Source of the DNA: Asaia bogorensis_B
Lineage (GTDB): Bacteria; Pseudomonadota; Alphaproteobacteria; Acetobacterales; Acetobacteraceae
Assembly: GCF_900465315.1 (NCBI RefSeq)
Contig: NZ_UBIX01000012.1
Direction: 5' to 3' (one strand)
DNA: 64,000 bases
Part shown: positions 1 through 8,164 of the stretch, one piece after another
How the letters are laid out: the number at the start of each line of letters is the position of its first letter
Position numbering within the stretch: position 1 is the first letter of the stretch
Program-made: the position numbers and the translations under genes
Notes under the pieces: generated by a model
The model's input: the letters and a program-made list of their open reading frames with translations, nothing else
Databases searched by the model: none
What the model was told of the DNA's origin: nothing

Positions 1-671
1 AAGGACCGCTGATCAACGCACCGTGGGGGGATATTGCCAGTGTCGATCATGGCGACAAGGCGACACTCTTTATCTCCATGACCGGGTTCGATCTGCCTGG
101 CCCGAATGTCGTGGATCCCAAAACCAATTACCCACCGATCCTGCAGAAAGCGACCGTGCTGCGCCTGGAACTCAGTATTCCGGCAGGTGGGCCGCCGGTG
201 CTCGACAAGCAGACCGTTGTGGCCAGCGGATTTTCTGCCCGTGCCGATCGCGACAACTTCCTGTTTGGCCCGACCGGTCTGGCACTGGACGACGATGGCA
301 CACTCTACGTCACTGATGGCTACGACAACGAGGTAACCGCCATCGATAATGCCCTGACACGCGAGGAACCGGTGACACGCGTCAATGATGCGGTGGGGCG
401 GGTCATCACAAAGGGCGGATTGCTGAACTGGCCTTTGGCCATGATCTGGGTGCCCGGCCATCATCTGCTGGTTGCCAATGGTCGAAACGGGCAGGTGGTC
501 GAGATCGACCCCGCTGCGAAAAAACAGATCTACGCCCAGTGGGTGGATGCCGATCAGGCCCAGCAGCCCCCAGGCAATGGTGATCTGTTCGGCCTTGCTA
601 TGACCCCCGATGGAAAGAGCTTCTATTACGTTGAGGACGACATGAACACGTTGAATGTGAGCCAGCCATGA
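1..671 (+). CDS. Beta-propeller (NHL/SMP-30-like) protein, 5' truncated by window edge
   Basis: The open frame runs in from the window edge (first full codon at base 3), so the N-terminus is missing; about 222 residues are visible. The segment around FGPTGLALDDDGTLYVTDGYDNEV is a typical NHL/six-bladed propeller blade, repeated more weakly near LNWPLAMIWVPGHHLLVANG and FGLAMTPDGKSFYYVED. This suggests a secreted or periplasmic propeller protein of the NHL or ScyD/ScyE kind, but substrate and reaction cannot be read from it. The stop overlaps the start of the downstream DyP peroxidase gene in an ATGA arrangement, so the two are translationally coupled and probably act together at the cell envelope. 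No catalytic residues were assigned. Family call is moderately sure; function is unknown. Confidence 0.7.
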   Translation, partial: GPLINAPWGDIASVDHGDKATLFISMTGFDLPGPNVVDPKTNYPPILQKATVLRLELSIPAGGPPVLDKQTVVASGFSARADRDNFLFGPTGLALDDDGTLYVTDGYDNEVTAIDNALTREEPVTRVNDAVGRVITKGGLLNWPLAMIWVPGHHLLVANGRNGQVVEIDPAAKKQIYAQWVDADQAQQPPGNGDLFGLAMTPDGKSFYYVEDDMNTLNVSQP

Positions 672-1912
672 CCGAAGCAAAGTTCTGGCCCGCATTGCGT
701 CGCCGTCGTTTCCTCGCCGGGTCTGTGGCCCTGAGCGGCCTGTCTCCTGCCGTCGCGGGGGCAAAGGCAGCCCATGCAGATCAGGAATCGGATCGATCGC
801 ATGATGCGATCGCCGTGTCTCATCAGCCCGGCATCGTCACGCCCCAGCAGCCTCATGCCTATTTCATCACGTTCGATGTGACGACAGACAAGCGCGAAGC
901 CCTTGTGAAGATGCTACGCGCGTGGAGTGAGGCCGCAGACAGGCTGATGGCAGGCAAGGATATGCCGGGTCTTGTTGATTCAGACGAAACAGATGGCCTC
1001 GGTCAACGCAACTTGACGATCACCATCGGCTTTGGCCCCACCCTGTTTATCAAGGAGGGGAAGGACCGTTTCGGTCTGGCCTCGCATCGCCCTGCGGCGC
1101 TGGCCGATTTGCCGCGTTTCACAGGCGATCAGCTGGTACCAGCCCGCACCGGTGGCGATCTGTGCGTGCAGTGCTGCGCAGATGACCCGCAGACGACACT
1201 CCACGCCTCGCGCATCCTGACCCGGCTGGCCTATGATAGCGCCACGCCGCGCTGGGCGCAGGCGGGCTTCCTGCCCAATTTTGGCAAGGGCAAGACACCG
1301 CGCAATCTGATGGGCTTCAAGGACGGGACCATCAATCCCGAAACTCAAAACCCGAAGACTGCGGACCGGTATATATGGGCTGCTGCCAGCGATCTCCCCT
1401 GGATGCAGGGGGGGAGCTATCTCGTTGCGCGTATCATTCGTATTGCCTTGGAGCACTGGGACCGGACACCTGTCGCATTCCAGGAAGAAACGATGGGACG
1501 TCAGAAACTCAGCGGGGCACCCATTGGCGGACACGACGAATTCGAGCCACTGACCCTGACGCAGAAGGATCATGACGGCAACCCTGTTACTGTCCAGAAC
1601 TCCCATGCCCGTCTTGCAGCGCCAGAGGAGAATGGCGGTGCGCAAATTCTCCGTCGGGCCTACTCTTATGACAACGGCTTGAGCTACACCGCCGAGCGCT
1701 GGCCGCCGTGGCGTCAGGGTATGGAGATGGATGCTGGCTTGTTGTTCCTGAGCTGGCAGCAGGACCCCCGGACAGGTTTCGTCAGGATTTTCGAGAAAAT
1801 GTCCAAATTCGACATGATGAACCAGTACACGACCCATATCGGGGGCGGGCTATTTGCCTGCCCTGGCAGAAGGGATGGGGAGTTTGTTGGTCAGACCTTG
1901 TTCGAGAGTTAA
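668..1912 (+). CDS. efeB: Tat-exported DyP-type peroxidase, EfeB-like
   Basis: A 414-residue haem peroxidase of the dye-decolourising family, EfeB (deferrochelatase) branch. The N-terminus has a twin-arginine motif (RRRRFLAGS, about residues 12-20) followed by a hydrophobic stretch, so it is exported folded to the periplasm. The family's GxxDG motif is present as MGFKDGTINP near residue 220, where the Asp is the distal catalytic residue. The C-terminal half has the usual NGLSYTAERWPPWRQGMEMDAGLLFLSWQQDPRTGF block and the end FVGQTLFES. EfeB normally partners EfeO and EfeU in ferrous iron uptake; neither is visible here. Instead it is coupled by an ATGA overlap to a propeller protein, so its partner may differ from the classical EfeUOB system. 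Family assignment is firm. Confidence 0.9.
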   Translation: MTEAKFWPALRRRRFLAGSVALSGLSPAVAGAKAAHADQESDRSHDAIAVSHQPGIVTPQQPHAYFITFDVTTDKREALVKMLRAWSEAADRLMAGKDMPGLVDSDETDGLGQRNLTITIGFGPTLFIKEGKDRFGLASHRPAALADLPRFTGDQLVPARTGGDLCVQCCADDPQTTLHASRILTRLAYDSATPRWAQAGFLPNFGKGKTPRNLMGFKDGTINPETQNPKTADRYIWAAASDLPWMQGGSYLVARIIRIALEHWDRTPVAFQEETMGRQKLSGAPIGGHDEFEPLTLTQKDHDGNPVTVQNSHARLAAPEENGGAQILRRAYSYDNGLSYTAERWPPWRQGMEMDAGLLFLSWQQDPRTGFVRIFEKMSKFDMMNQYTTHIGGGLFACPGRRDGEFVGQTLFES

Positions 1913-1981
1913 TCAGATATAGCATCTAGTGTTCCGGTGCATTATTTGAGCGTAACGATTGCAAGGAACTGCTGCCTCTCG

Positions 1982-2023
1982 ATACTCTCAATATTTTGGA
2001 GTATTTGAGTCCTGTTTTATAAT
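1982..2023 (+). promoter_or_regulatory. Candidate promoter with inverted repeat over the -35
   Basis: A perfect -10 hexamer TATAAT lies at 2018-2023, with TTGGAG at 1996-2001 as -35 and 16 bases between. The inverted repeat ATACTC (1982-1987) / GAGTAT (1999-2004) overlaps the -35, an arrangement that suits a repressor operator or the end of the upstream gene's terminator. It would drive the DUF2946 and copper receptor genes with a leader of about 130 bases. The hexamers are read directly; the operator role is inference. Confidence 0.45.
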
Positions 2024-2159
2024 GCTGGACGTTGGAAGGGCGTCGCTGTATTTCGACCGACAGGCAGCCGCTCCGGATTACGGGGCGGGCACATACAGGG
2101 GCGGGGCCATTTCACCGGCTGGGCGACATTCACGAGGGATCAGAACAGGCGCATCGTTC

Positions 2160-2570
2160 ATGCGCCTGTCTCTTTGCCTTGTCGTCCTCTTCGGGTTCCT
2201 TGCCTCGCTTGGCCTGCAGGGTCTGGCCGAGCCGGATGAAACCCCCAGAGCTGAAATAGAGCGACTGATCGGGGTCGATATCGCGTCCGCCATGGTTATG
2301 GCCGACCCCATGGGCATGTGTGATTCCACGTCGATGGCGATGCCCGCATCGCATCACATGCCAAAGGCAGGGCATCATCATCACGATACAGCCTGTGCGC
2401 TTTGTCCGCTTCTTCAGTTGGCTGTGTTCATTCTCGGGGTCGCTCTGCTGGCGGCGTTCTCCCGCTCGATCCGGCTTACCCACGTCGTTTCTCTGCCCCC
2501 TTGCCGCGCGCCGCCCGGATTACGGTGGGTCCTGCCGCCTTCCCAGGCACCGCCAGTCTTCCTGATCTGA
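2160..2570 (+). CDS. DUF2946-family membrane protein, His/Met-rich, copper-linked
   Basis: A 136-residue protein with an N-terminal hydrophobic segment (LSLCLVVLFGFLASLGL) and a second one near residue 85 (LLQLAVFILGVALLAAF). Between them is a metal-binding-looking stretch: MGMCDSTSMAMPASHHMPKAGHHHHD followed by CALCPL. The Cys-x-x-Cys pair next to a membrane segment, together with position directly before a TonB copper receptor, is the usual signature of DUF2946. The frame is open further upstream to 1959, but the -10 sequence at 2018-2023 lies inside that extension, so the start at 2160 in front of the signal-like helix is preferred. The Shine-Dalgarno sequence is weak. It probably binds or passes copper at the membrane; the biochemical role of the family is not established. 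Confidence 0.65.
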   Translation: MRLSLCLVVLFGFLASLGLQGLAEPDETPRAEIERLIGVDIASAMVMADPMGMCDSTSMAMPASHHMPKAGHHHHDTACALCPLLQLAVFILGVALLAAFSRSIRLTHVVSLPPCRAPPGLRWVLPPSQAPPVFLI

Positions 2571-2657
2571 CATCGCGTTTCGTACTTCGGTGAATGTTTC
2601 CTTTGGGAGCGAGCCGGAAGGCGGGATTTCGTATCAAGACTGATCAGGATTAATTCC

Positions 2658-4904
2658 ATGACACTGCCCTCTTATGGCAGATCGCACCGTCGCGCCTATC
2701 TCGCGTTCGGGTGTACCTCATTGCTTGCCCTTATTGCTGCGACCAATGCCAACGCGGCGAACACGCCTCCAGCCACCACCTCGCCCCGCAGCGGGCCCGA
2801 AGTCACTGCGAGCGCACTCGAAACATCGCAAACCCGGACTAGGCCATCCTCCGACAAGCGCAAAGCGCCGGATAGGCCCGCGAACCAGTCAGATGGTGAT
2901 GACACCCCGGTCGAATATCTCCGTGTGCAGGGGATACGGCGTACCGCCATTCATTCACCCGATGCAGCATCATTACTCAAAGGCTCGCTGGGCTACACGC
3001 AATATGCTGCGGGCGGGGTCTCATCCTTGCCCGTCCTCAACGGTATGGCCGATGACCGCGTCGCGACCATTGTGGATGGCATGCGCATTGCCTCGGCCTG
3101 TCCCAATCACATGAACCCTGCGATGTCGTATATCGACCCCGACAGTGTCTCCTCTGCCGAGGCCATTGCCGGTGTCACCCCGGTCAGCCTCGGCGGGGAC
3201 AGCACCGGCGGCACGGTAAAAATTGAGCGCAAGGACCCGCTTTTTGCTGCTCCCGGCAGGATCCTCGTGACGGGCCATGTGCGGGGCGATTATCGCAGCA
3301 ATGGCGGCGGCTCGGGTGCTTCGGGCACGGTCACCGTCGCCAACGATCTTCTCAGCCTACGTTATACCGGCTCCTATAGCCACGCGAGCAATTACCATAC
3401 TGGGGGTGATGGCAAGCAGGTTCGCTCCACCAGCTATCTCTCATTCAATCATGCTGTAACGGCAGGCCTCAAGAAGGATAATCACCTGCTCGCCCTGACT
3501 TTCGGTCAGCAGGATATCCCGTATGAAGGTTTTCCCAACCAATATATGGATATGACCAATAACCGCTCGACATTTGTAAATGGCAAGTATCGTGGCGAGT
3601 ATCGATGGGCGACCCTCGACGTACGCGGCTTCTGGCAGCGCGTCGATCACGTCATGAACATGATGAATGACAAGGGTGGTCATAGCGCCACCAGGGGTAT
3701 GCCGATGAACACGGATGCCCGGACGGCGGGCTACGCAATTGATCTCACTGTGCCGCTCAGCACGCATCACAACATCAAGCTCGGCAGCAGCTATGACCAT
3801 AACGGACTGAATGACTGGTGGCCGCCGCTCGTGGGCAGCATGATGATGGGCCCCGGCACGTTTCATAACATCAATAACGGCCATCGTGACCGCCTGGGCC
3901 ACTACATCGAGTGGAATGCCCAATGGACACGACGTTTCTCGACCCAGCTTGGGCTGCGCAGCGATCTGATCATGATGAATACGGGCAAGGTGGCACCGTA
4001 TTCCTGGACCGGCATGATGCAGATGGCCGATATCATGGCGGCACGTAAGTTCAACGCTGCCTCGCGGGGACGGACAGACACCAATTTCGACGTGACGGCC
4101 ACAGGTCGCTGGCATATTCGTGACGACCTGATGCTTGAGGGCGGTTACGCCCGCAAGACGCGGTCGCCCAACCTGTACGAGCGCTATGCCTGGGGTATGG
4201 GCACCATGGCCACGCGCATGATCGGCTGGTTTGGCGATGGCAATGGCTATGTCGGCAACCTCAACCTGCGCCCCGAAATTGCAAACACGGCGAGCATGAC
4301 GCTGACATGGCACGACCCGAAAGGCGAGGGCTGGGAGGTTCGGCTCCAGCCATTCTATACCTACACAGAGGGCTACATTAACGTTGTTCGTCTGGCATCA
4401 TTCAGTAACGGGCTGTCTAAGCTGCAATTCGTCAATCATAACGCGCAGAGTTACGGCCTGAATGGCTCAGCGCGTTATCGCCTGTGGAATGATGAGCGCT
4501 TCGGACAGGGCAGGATCGTGACAAGCTTCAACTGGGTGCGCGGGCAGGATATGGTCACCCATTCCGGCCTGTATCATCAGATGCCTGCCAACGGCACGAT
4601 CGGCCTTCGCGAGACCTATCAGAACTGGACCGGACGTGTGGATGTCACGCTGGTGAAGAAGAAATCGACGGTGGACTGGCTGCGTAACGAACCGCGCACA
4701 CCGGGTTATGCGCTGTTGGGCCTGGGCGGCAGCTATCGCTGGCGCAAGCTTACGCTGGATGCGAGCATCGAGAATGTGCTGAACCAGAAATACTATCTGC
4801 CGCTAGGGGGGCTCTCGCTGGGTGATTATCGTCAGACGAATATCCTGTCGCCCCTCGCCGGACTTGGCCGGTCGTTCAATCTCAGCCTGACAGCCGCGTT
4901 CTGA
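2658..4904 (+). CDS. TonB-dependent copper receptor (OprC/NosA type)
   Basis: A 748-residue outer-membrane receptor. After a signal peptide (to about residue 33) and a Thr/Pro-rich linker comes the plug domain, with the copper-receptor block GVSSLPVLNGMADDRVATIVDGMRIASACPNHMNPAMSYIDP, then a C-terminal barrel ending in a terminal Phe (NLSLTAAF). Methionine and histidine clusters in the loops (MNMMNDKGGH, GSMMMGPGTFHNI, MMQMADIM) fit Cu binding. The Cys-Pro-Asn-His-Met segment in the plug matches the OprC/NosA subfamily rather than siderophore receptors. The start has a CAGGA ribosome site eight bases upstream. It lies 87 bases behind the DUF2946 gene and is probably in one transcript with it. 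Role: TonB-driven import of copper across the outer membrane. Family call is firm. Confidence 0.9.
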   Translation: MTLPSYGRSHRRAYLAFGCTSLLALIAATNANAANTPPATTSPRSGPEVTASALETSQTRTRPSSDKRKAPDRPANQSDGDDTPVEYLRVQGIRRTAIHSPDAASLLKGSLGYTQYAAGGVSSLPVLNGMADDRVATIVDGMRIASACPNHMNPAMSYIDPDSVSSAEAIAGVTPVSLGGDSTGGTVKIERKDPLFAAPGRILVTGHVRGDYRSNGGGSGASGTVTVANDLLSLRYTGSYSHASNYHTGGDGKQVRSTSYLSFNHAVTAGLKKDNHLLALTFGQQDIPYEGFPNQYMDMTNNRSTFVNGKYRGEYRWATLDVRGFWQRVDHVMNMMNDKGGHSATRGMPMNTDARTAGYAIDLTVPLSTHHNIKLGSSYDHNGLNDWWPPLVGSMMMGPGTFHNINNGHRDRLGHYIEWNAQWTRRFSTQLGLRSDLIMMNTGKVAPYSWTGMMQMADIMAARKFNAASRGRTDTNFDVTATGRWHIRDDLMLEGGYARKTRSPNLYERYAWGMGTMATRMIGWFGDGNGYVGNLNLRPEIANTASMTLTWHDPKGEGWEVRLQPFYTYTEGYINVVRLASFSNGLSKLQFVNHNAQSYGLNGSARYRLWNDERFGQGRIVTSFNWVRGQDMVTHSGLYHQMPANGTIGLRETYQNWTGRVDVTLVKKKSTVDWLRNEPRTPGYALLGLGGSYRWRKLTLDASIENVLNQKYYLPLGGLSLGDYRQTNILSPLAGLGRSFNLSLTAAF

Positions 4905-5102
4905 CGACGGTGAGGCGACGCGTTCATTCTGACGGCGCCGCCTCGCCCGTGCTGGGCCAGCGGGATATTTCGACCCAATGGGCCATGATAAACAACCCAC
5001 ATGCTGTCTTGCCTAATCTGCCGCCCGCGCCTATCGCCTAGCCCACTGGTCAATGTTCAGGGGACCGCCCGGAGCGGCTGGCGGAAAGGGGAGCGCTTTG
5101 AG

Positions 5103-6287
5103 ATGGTTGGGGTGACGGATCAGGCCGCGGCAAAATGTGCAGCTCCGGACAGGCTGCCCCGTCATGCCATGATCATTCTGGCTCTGGCTGCCTTTGTAAC
5201 CTTGCTGACCGAGATCATGCCTGCCGGATTACTATCGCTGCTTGCAGATGGCCTCCAGATCACTCAGGCGGCAAGCGGGCAGTTCATCACGGCCTTTGCG
5301 TTGGGTGCGCTATGCGCTGCTCTTCCTTCAACGGCGCTGACCTACAGGATGCCACGCAAGCGCCTGCTCCTGCTGGGTCTGGTCGGCTTCACGCTGATCA
5401 ATGCAGCAAACGGCATAATCACCAATCTGGCGCTTGCCCTGACCATTCGTTTCTTCGCCGGATGCTGTGGCGGGCTGATCTGGGCCATGTTCGCGGGTTA
5501 CGCAACGCGGCTTTCACCACCGGCACAACGGGGCAGGGCAATTGCGCTGGCGGGTTCAGGTGTCACGCTGGCACTCGTGCTCGGGGCGCCGTTGAGCGCG
5601 GCAATTGGCCAATGGCTGGGCTGGCGCGGCGCCTTTTTATGCCTTGGCGGGTTTTCGGGCCTGCTCGTGATCTGGTCGCTCTTTTTTCTGCCAGATGCGC
5701 CCGGCAGTCAGGCTGGAAGCCATTTCAGCCTTTCAGGCAGCCTGCGCCAGCCCGGTGTGCTTGCCAATCTGACACTGATTTTCAGCTTTGTTGCAGCCCA
5801 CAGCCTGCTCTACGTTTTCATCGAGCCCCTGCTTGTCCCCTCCGGGCTAGGAGCGCGCGTGGATCTCCTCCTGCTGGTCTTTGGCGGAGGCTCGGTTGCC
5901 GGTCTTTTTGTCACCGGCATCCTGATTGATCATCATCTCTCGCGGCTGACGATGGCCAGTATTCTCGTATTCATGGCGGCCTGTCTGCTCATGTCACTTG
6001 GTCTGACGCACAAGCTTCCGGTCTGCCTTGGTGTTGTTCTGTGGGGTATTACCACTGGCGGGTTTGCAGCCCTCACGCAAAGCGCCATGACGAGCGTCGC
6101 GGGACGCTTCATGGATACCGCTCAGGCCATGGCGACAACGGCCTGGAACCTCGCCGTATCAGCCGGTGGGTTATTGGGGGGCGCATTGCTAACCCATAGC
6201 GGTATCGTCGCGCTGCCTGCCGCCGCAATCCTGCTTTTGCTGCTGGGGCTGGGGGCCTATCAACGCGGACTGCGCCCGCTCATCTGA
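5103..6287 (+). CDS. MFS transporter, DHA1 (drug/sugar efflux) type
   Basis: A 394-residue, twelve-helix major facilitator protein. The first helix contains TEIMPAGLLSLLADGLQIT, typical of the DHA1 drug or sugar/arabinose efflux group (AraJ/YdhP-like), and the loop 2-3 region reads TYRMPRKRLLLLGLVGF, a form of the MFS A-motif. A longer frame is open from 5001, but the ATG at 5103 is preceded by GGGGAG and starts just before the first helix, so it is chosen. It lies about 200 bases behind the copper receptor on the same strand, so it may share that transcript or have its own promoter. Substrate cannot be deduced; efflux of a metal chelate, sugar or drug are all possible. Confidence 0.85.
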   Translation: MVGVTDQAAAKCAAPDRLPRHAMIILALAAFVTLLTEIMPAGLLSLLADGLQITQAASGQFITAFALGALCAALPSTALTYRMPRKRLLLLGLVGFTLINAANGIITNLALALTIRFFAGCCGGLIWAMFAGYATRLSPPAQRGRAIALAGSGVTLALVLGAPLSAAIGQWLGWRGAFLCLGGFSGLLVIWSLFFLPDAPGSQAGSHFSLSGSLRQPGVLANLTLIFSFVAAHSLLYVFIEPLLVPSGLGARVDLLLLVFGGGSVAGLFVTGILIDHHLSRLTMASILVFMAACLLMSLGLTHKLPVCLGVVLWGITTGGFAALTQSAMTSVAGRFMDTAQAMATTAWNLAVSAGGLLGGALLTHSGIVALPAAAILLLLLGLGAYQRGLRPLI

Positions 6288-6308
6288 AGGATAGGCCCTA
6301 TCAGGCCG

Positions 6309-6479
6309 TCAGAGCGTTTTGACGTGCGTCGTGGCAACGCGCAAACGATGTTTTCTGACTGCACGCACGGTGAACACAGCCAACCCGACGACCGCGACAG
6401 TTGCCGCGAAGCTCAGCGTAAGCGACTGCAGATCGGTCATGGGATAATGTAAATGCGCAGGGCCCCACCATCTTGTCAT
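6309..6479 (-). CDS. Small single-span membrane protein, 56 residues
   Basis: A short ORF below the usual length cut-off. It encodes 56 residues starting MTRWWGPAHLHYPMTDL, followed by one hydrophobic segment (SLTLSFAATVAVVGLAVFTV, about residues 19-38) and a basic tail (RAVRKHRLRV), which predicts one membrane helix with the C-terminus in the cytoplasm. Translation is supported by a GGAGAG ribosome site six bases before the ATG. It is transcribed toward the MFS gene, which it meets 21 bases away. About 155 bases upstream of its start is a near-perfect FNR-type site (6635-6648). The composition resembles small subunits of respiratory or transport complexes, but no family was recognised. Confidence 0.55.
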   Translation of the reverse strand: MTRWWGPAHLHYPMTDLQSLTLSFAATVAVVGLAVFTVRAVRKHRLRVATTHVKTL

Positions 6480-6634
6480 TTTGACTCTCCGTTATTCAGG
6501 GCCGGCGAACCAGCATTTAGCTGGCCCTTTGTGCTCTTGTCAGAAGGCTGATCCGCTCGACACGGGAAGAGTGGGCGCGTTCGAAATCATCGTCAATATT
6601 CAAATACAGTCATAATAATCACGATCTTGCATTA

Positions 6635-6648
6635 TTGATTTAGGTCAA
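6635..6648. promoter_or_regulatory. FNR/FixK-type anaerobox
   Basis: The sequence TTGAT-TTAG-GTCAA is an inverted repeat matching the FNR/FixK consensus TTGAT-N4-ATCAA at nine of ten positions, the GTCAA half being common in alphaproteobacterial FnrN/FixK sites. It sits in a strikingly AT-rich stretch (about 6600-6700) in an otherwise GC-rich region. It could serve the small membrane protein gene to its left or a plus-strand transcript to its right. The site is seen; its use is inferred. Confidence 0.55.
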
Positions 6649-6699
6649 AATGAAAAAATATCAAGAAATATAATAGTAACCAAAACATGTGCATTTGCA

Positions 6700-6870
6700 A
6701 CGCGGGAATGATCCGGAGCCACCAAGGCTACGACGCACCGGAGCGGGCTTTCTGCCTAGGGAGATCGTCTTGCACCAGAGACTTGTAGCCGCCTCAAAAG
6801 TCTGTTTCGAGCCCGAGCGGCTGCCTCACAGGTGAGTTGCTAACAGAAAGCTGTGACACGCTGCATTGCG
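6700..6870 (+). other. Possible structured RNA or leader, unassigned
   Basis: This gene-free stretch right of the AT-rich region has several nested complementary segments: TCCGG ... CCGGA enclosing AGCC-ACCAA-GGCT (about 6713-6745), CAGAGACTT pairing with AAGTCTG (about 6777-6806), and CTCAC/GTGAG near 6825-6836. It did not match any riboswitch class I know. It may be a small RNA or the leader of a transcript that ends before the pstS terminator. The pairing is read by eye only, so confidence is low. Confidence 0.25.
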
Positions 6871-6976
6871 CGTGTTCACGCAATCAGAGGCTCTTAAGAC
6901 GCGGGGGCAGGGAACGGATGGAGCGTCCGGGCGCCTCAATGTCGTATACGAGCGAGTCGTGATATGGTCGCTGGAA

Positions 6977-7020
6977 CAAAAAAGCCCGCCACGGTCACGT
7001 CAGGCGTGCCGGGCGGGCTT
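6977..7020 (-). terminator. Rho-independent terminator of pstS
   Basis: On the minus strand a stem AAGCCCGCC / GGCGGGCTT (7012-7020 with 6982-6990) encloses a GC-rich inner arm and is followed directly by a run of T residues. It lies about 50 bases past the pstS stop, so it ends that transcript and isolates pstS from the genes to its left. Confidence 0.85.
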
Positions 7021-7067
7021 CGGTATAGGTCCGGCTGCACTCAGGCGCAGCCGGAAGCAGGGCGACT

Positions 7068-8075
7068 TCAGTTCTTAGGCCAGCCCTGCAGGACCGCGTC
7101 CTTCACGGATTGCGGCAGCGGAACATAGTCCAGCTTCACAGCGTCAGGATTGCCGTTCTTGAGCGCATAGCTGAAGAAGTCTTTCACGGCCTTACCTTGG
7201 GCGGCATCCTTCGGGTCAGTCGGGACCAGCACGAAGGTGGCACTCATGATGGGCCAGGCGTTTGCGCCAGCGGTGTCGAGCAGATCCACGGCGTAACGGT
7301 CTGCGTGAGCCCAGTCGGCATGGGCCGCAGCGGCAGCGAAGGCAGCGGCATCCGGCTTGATGAACGCGCCATCATGATCACGAAGCTGCGCCATGTTCAG
7401 ATGGTTGCGGCTGGCATAGGCGTATTCCACGTAGCCGATACCGCCTTCTGATTCCTTGACGCCAGCGGCAACACCGTCATTGCCGCGCGCACCTGCACCG
7501 CCGGCCCAGGCGATTGACGTACCAGCGCCGAATTTCTGCTTCCATGCGCCGGAAACCTTGGCGAGGTAAGAGGTGAATACGAAGCTGGTGCCGGACGCAT
7601 CGGCACGATGGATCGGGGCCACATCCGTGTCCGGCAGCTTGAGGCCCGGGTTGAGTGCCGCAATGCGCGGATCATTCCAGGTCGAGATCGTGCCATCATA
7701 GAGCCCGGCAATGGCAGGGCCATCCAGCTTCAGCGCACCGGGGGCAATACCTGGCACGTTCACGATAACAACGATCCCGCCCATGGCCGTCGGGAACTGA
7801 TAAAGCTTGTTGCTGTCCAGCTTCGCTGCGTCCATCGGCTTGTCAGAGGCGCCGAAATCGACCGTGCGTGCAATGGCCTGGTTCTGACCGGCACCCGAAC
7901 CAACGCTCTGGTAGTTGACAGAGGTGCCGATTGCCTTTTGTGCAGTCTCACCCCAAGCGCCATAGATCGGGGCCGCAAAGCTCGATCCGGCGCCGGTGAT
8001 GGTGGCAGCGTGCGACACGCCGCATGACAGGGCCAGAGAGAGCGACAGGGCGCCGAAAATTCGGGAAAGCTGCAT
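7068..8075 (-). CDS. pstS: Phosphate ABC transporter substrate-binding protein PstS
   Basis: A 335-residue periplasmic phosphate-binding protein. The start at 8075 is preceded by GAGGTC seven bases upstream and begins a Sec signal peptide (MQLSRIFGALSLSLALSCGVSHA). The mature protein opens with ITGAGSSFAAPIYGAW, the PstS phosphate-binding signature, and continues with VDFGASDKPMD and IHRADASGTSFVFTSYL, which supply further phosphate ligands. A longer upstream frame exists but runs through the promoter and is rejected. The gene has its own Pho box promoter and its own terminator, and no pstC, pstA, pstB or phoU lies nearby. It is therefore a monocistronic phosphate-starvation gene whose permease must be encoded elsewhere. 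Confidence 0.95.
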   Translation of the reverse strand: MQLSRIFGALSLSLALSCGVSHAATITGAGSSFAAPIYGAWGETAQKAIGTSVNYQSVGSGAGQNQAIARTVDFGASDKPMDAAKLDSNKLYQFPTAMGGIVVIVNVPGIAPGALKLDGPAIAGLYDGTISTWNDPRIAALNPGLKLPDTDVAPIHRADASGTSFVFTSYLAKVSGAWKQKFGAGTSIAWAGGAGARGNDGVAAGVKESEGGIGYVEYAYASRNHLNMAQLRDHDGAFIKPDAAAFAAAAAHADWAHADRYAVDLLDTAGANAWPIMSATFVLVPTDPKDAAQGKAVKDFFSYALKNGNPDAVKLDYVPLPQSVKDAVLQGWPKN

Positions 8076-8130
8076 TGTTTGACCTCGATAGATCGTGATG
8101 ACGGCTCGTTCTATCGGCGCCAGAAACAGG

Positions 8131-8164
8131 AAGATACATTTATAAAATGATAGTTTTATGAAAG
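8131..8164 (-). promoter_or_regulatory. Pho box promoter of pstS
   Basis: Reading the minus strand, two seven-base direct repeats CTTTCAT and CTATCAT are separated by AAAA (8164 down to 8147). This is the PhoB-binding pattern CTGTCAT-N4-CTGTCAT with one mismatch per repeat. Ten bases further on is a -10-like TATCTT (8136-8131), the spacing expected when a Pho box replaces the -35. The box ends 71 bases before the pstS start codon. Confidence 0.8.

Noticed and set aside
980..1837. A 285-residue minus-strand ORF
   Set aside because: It is antisense to the DyP peroxidase gene and shows no domain.
3441..4313. A 290-residue minus-strand ORF rich in His
   Set aside because: It is antisense to the barrel of the copper receptor; the His content mirrors Met and other codons on the true strand.
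6866..7078. A 70-residue plus-strand ORF before pstS
   Set aside because: It runs across the pstS terminator and stop, has odd composition and lacks a ribosome site.
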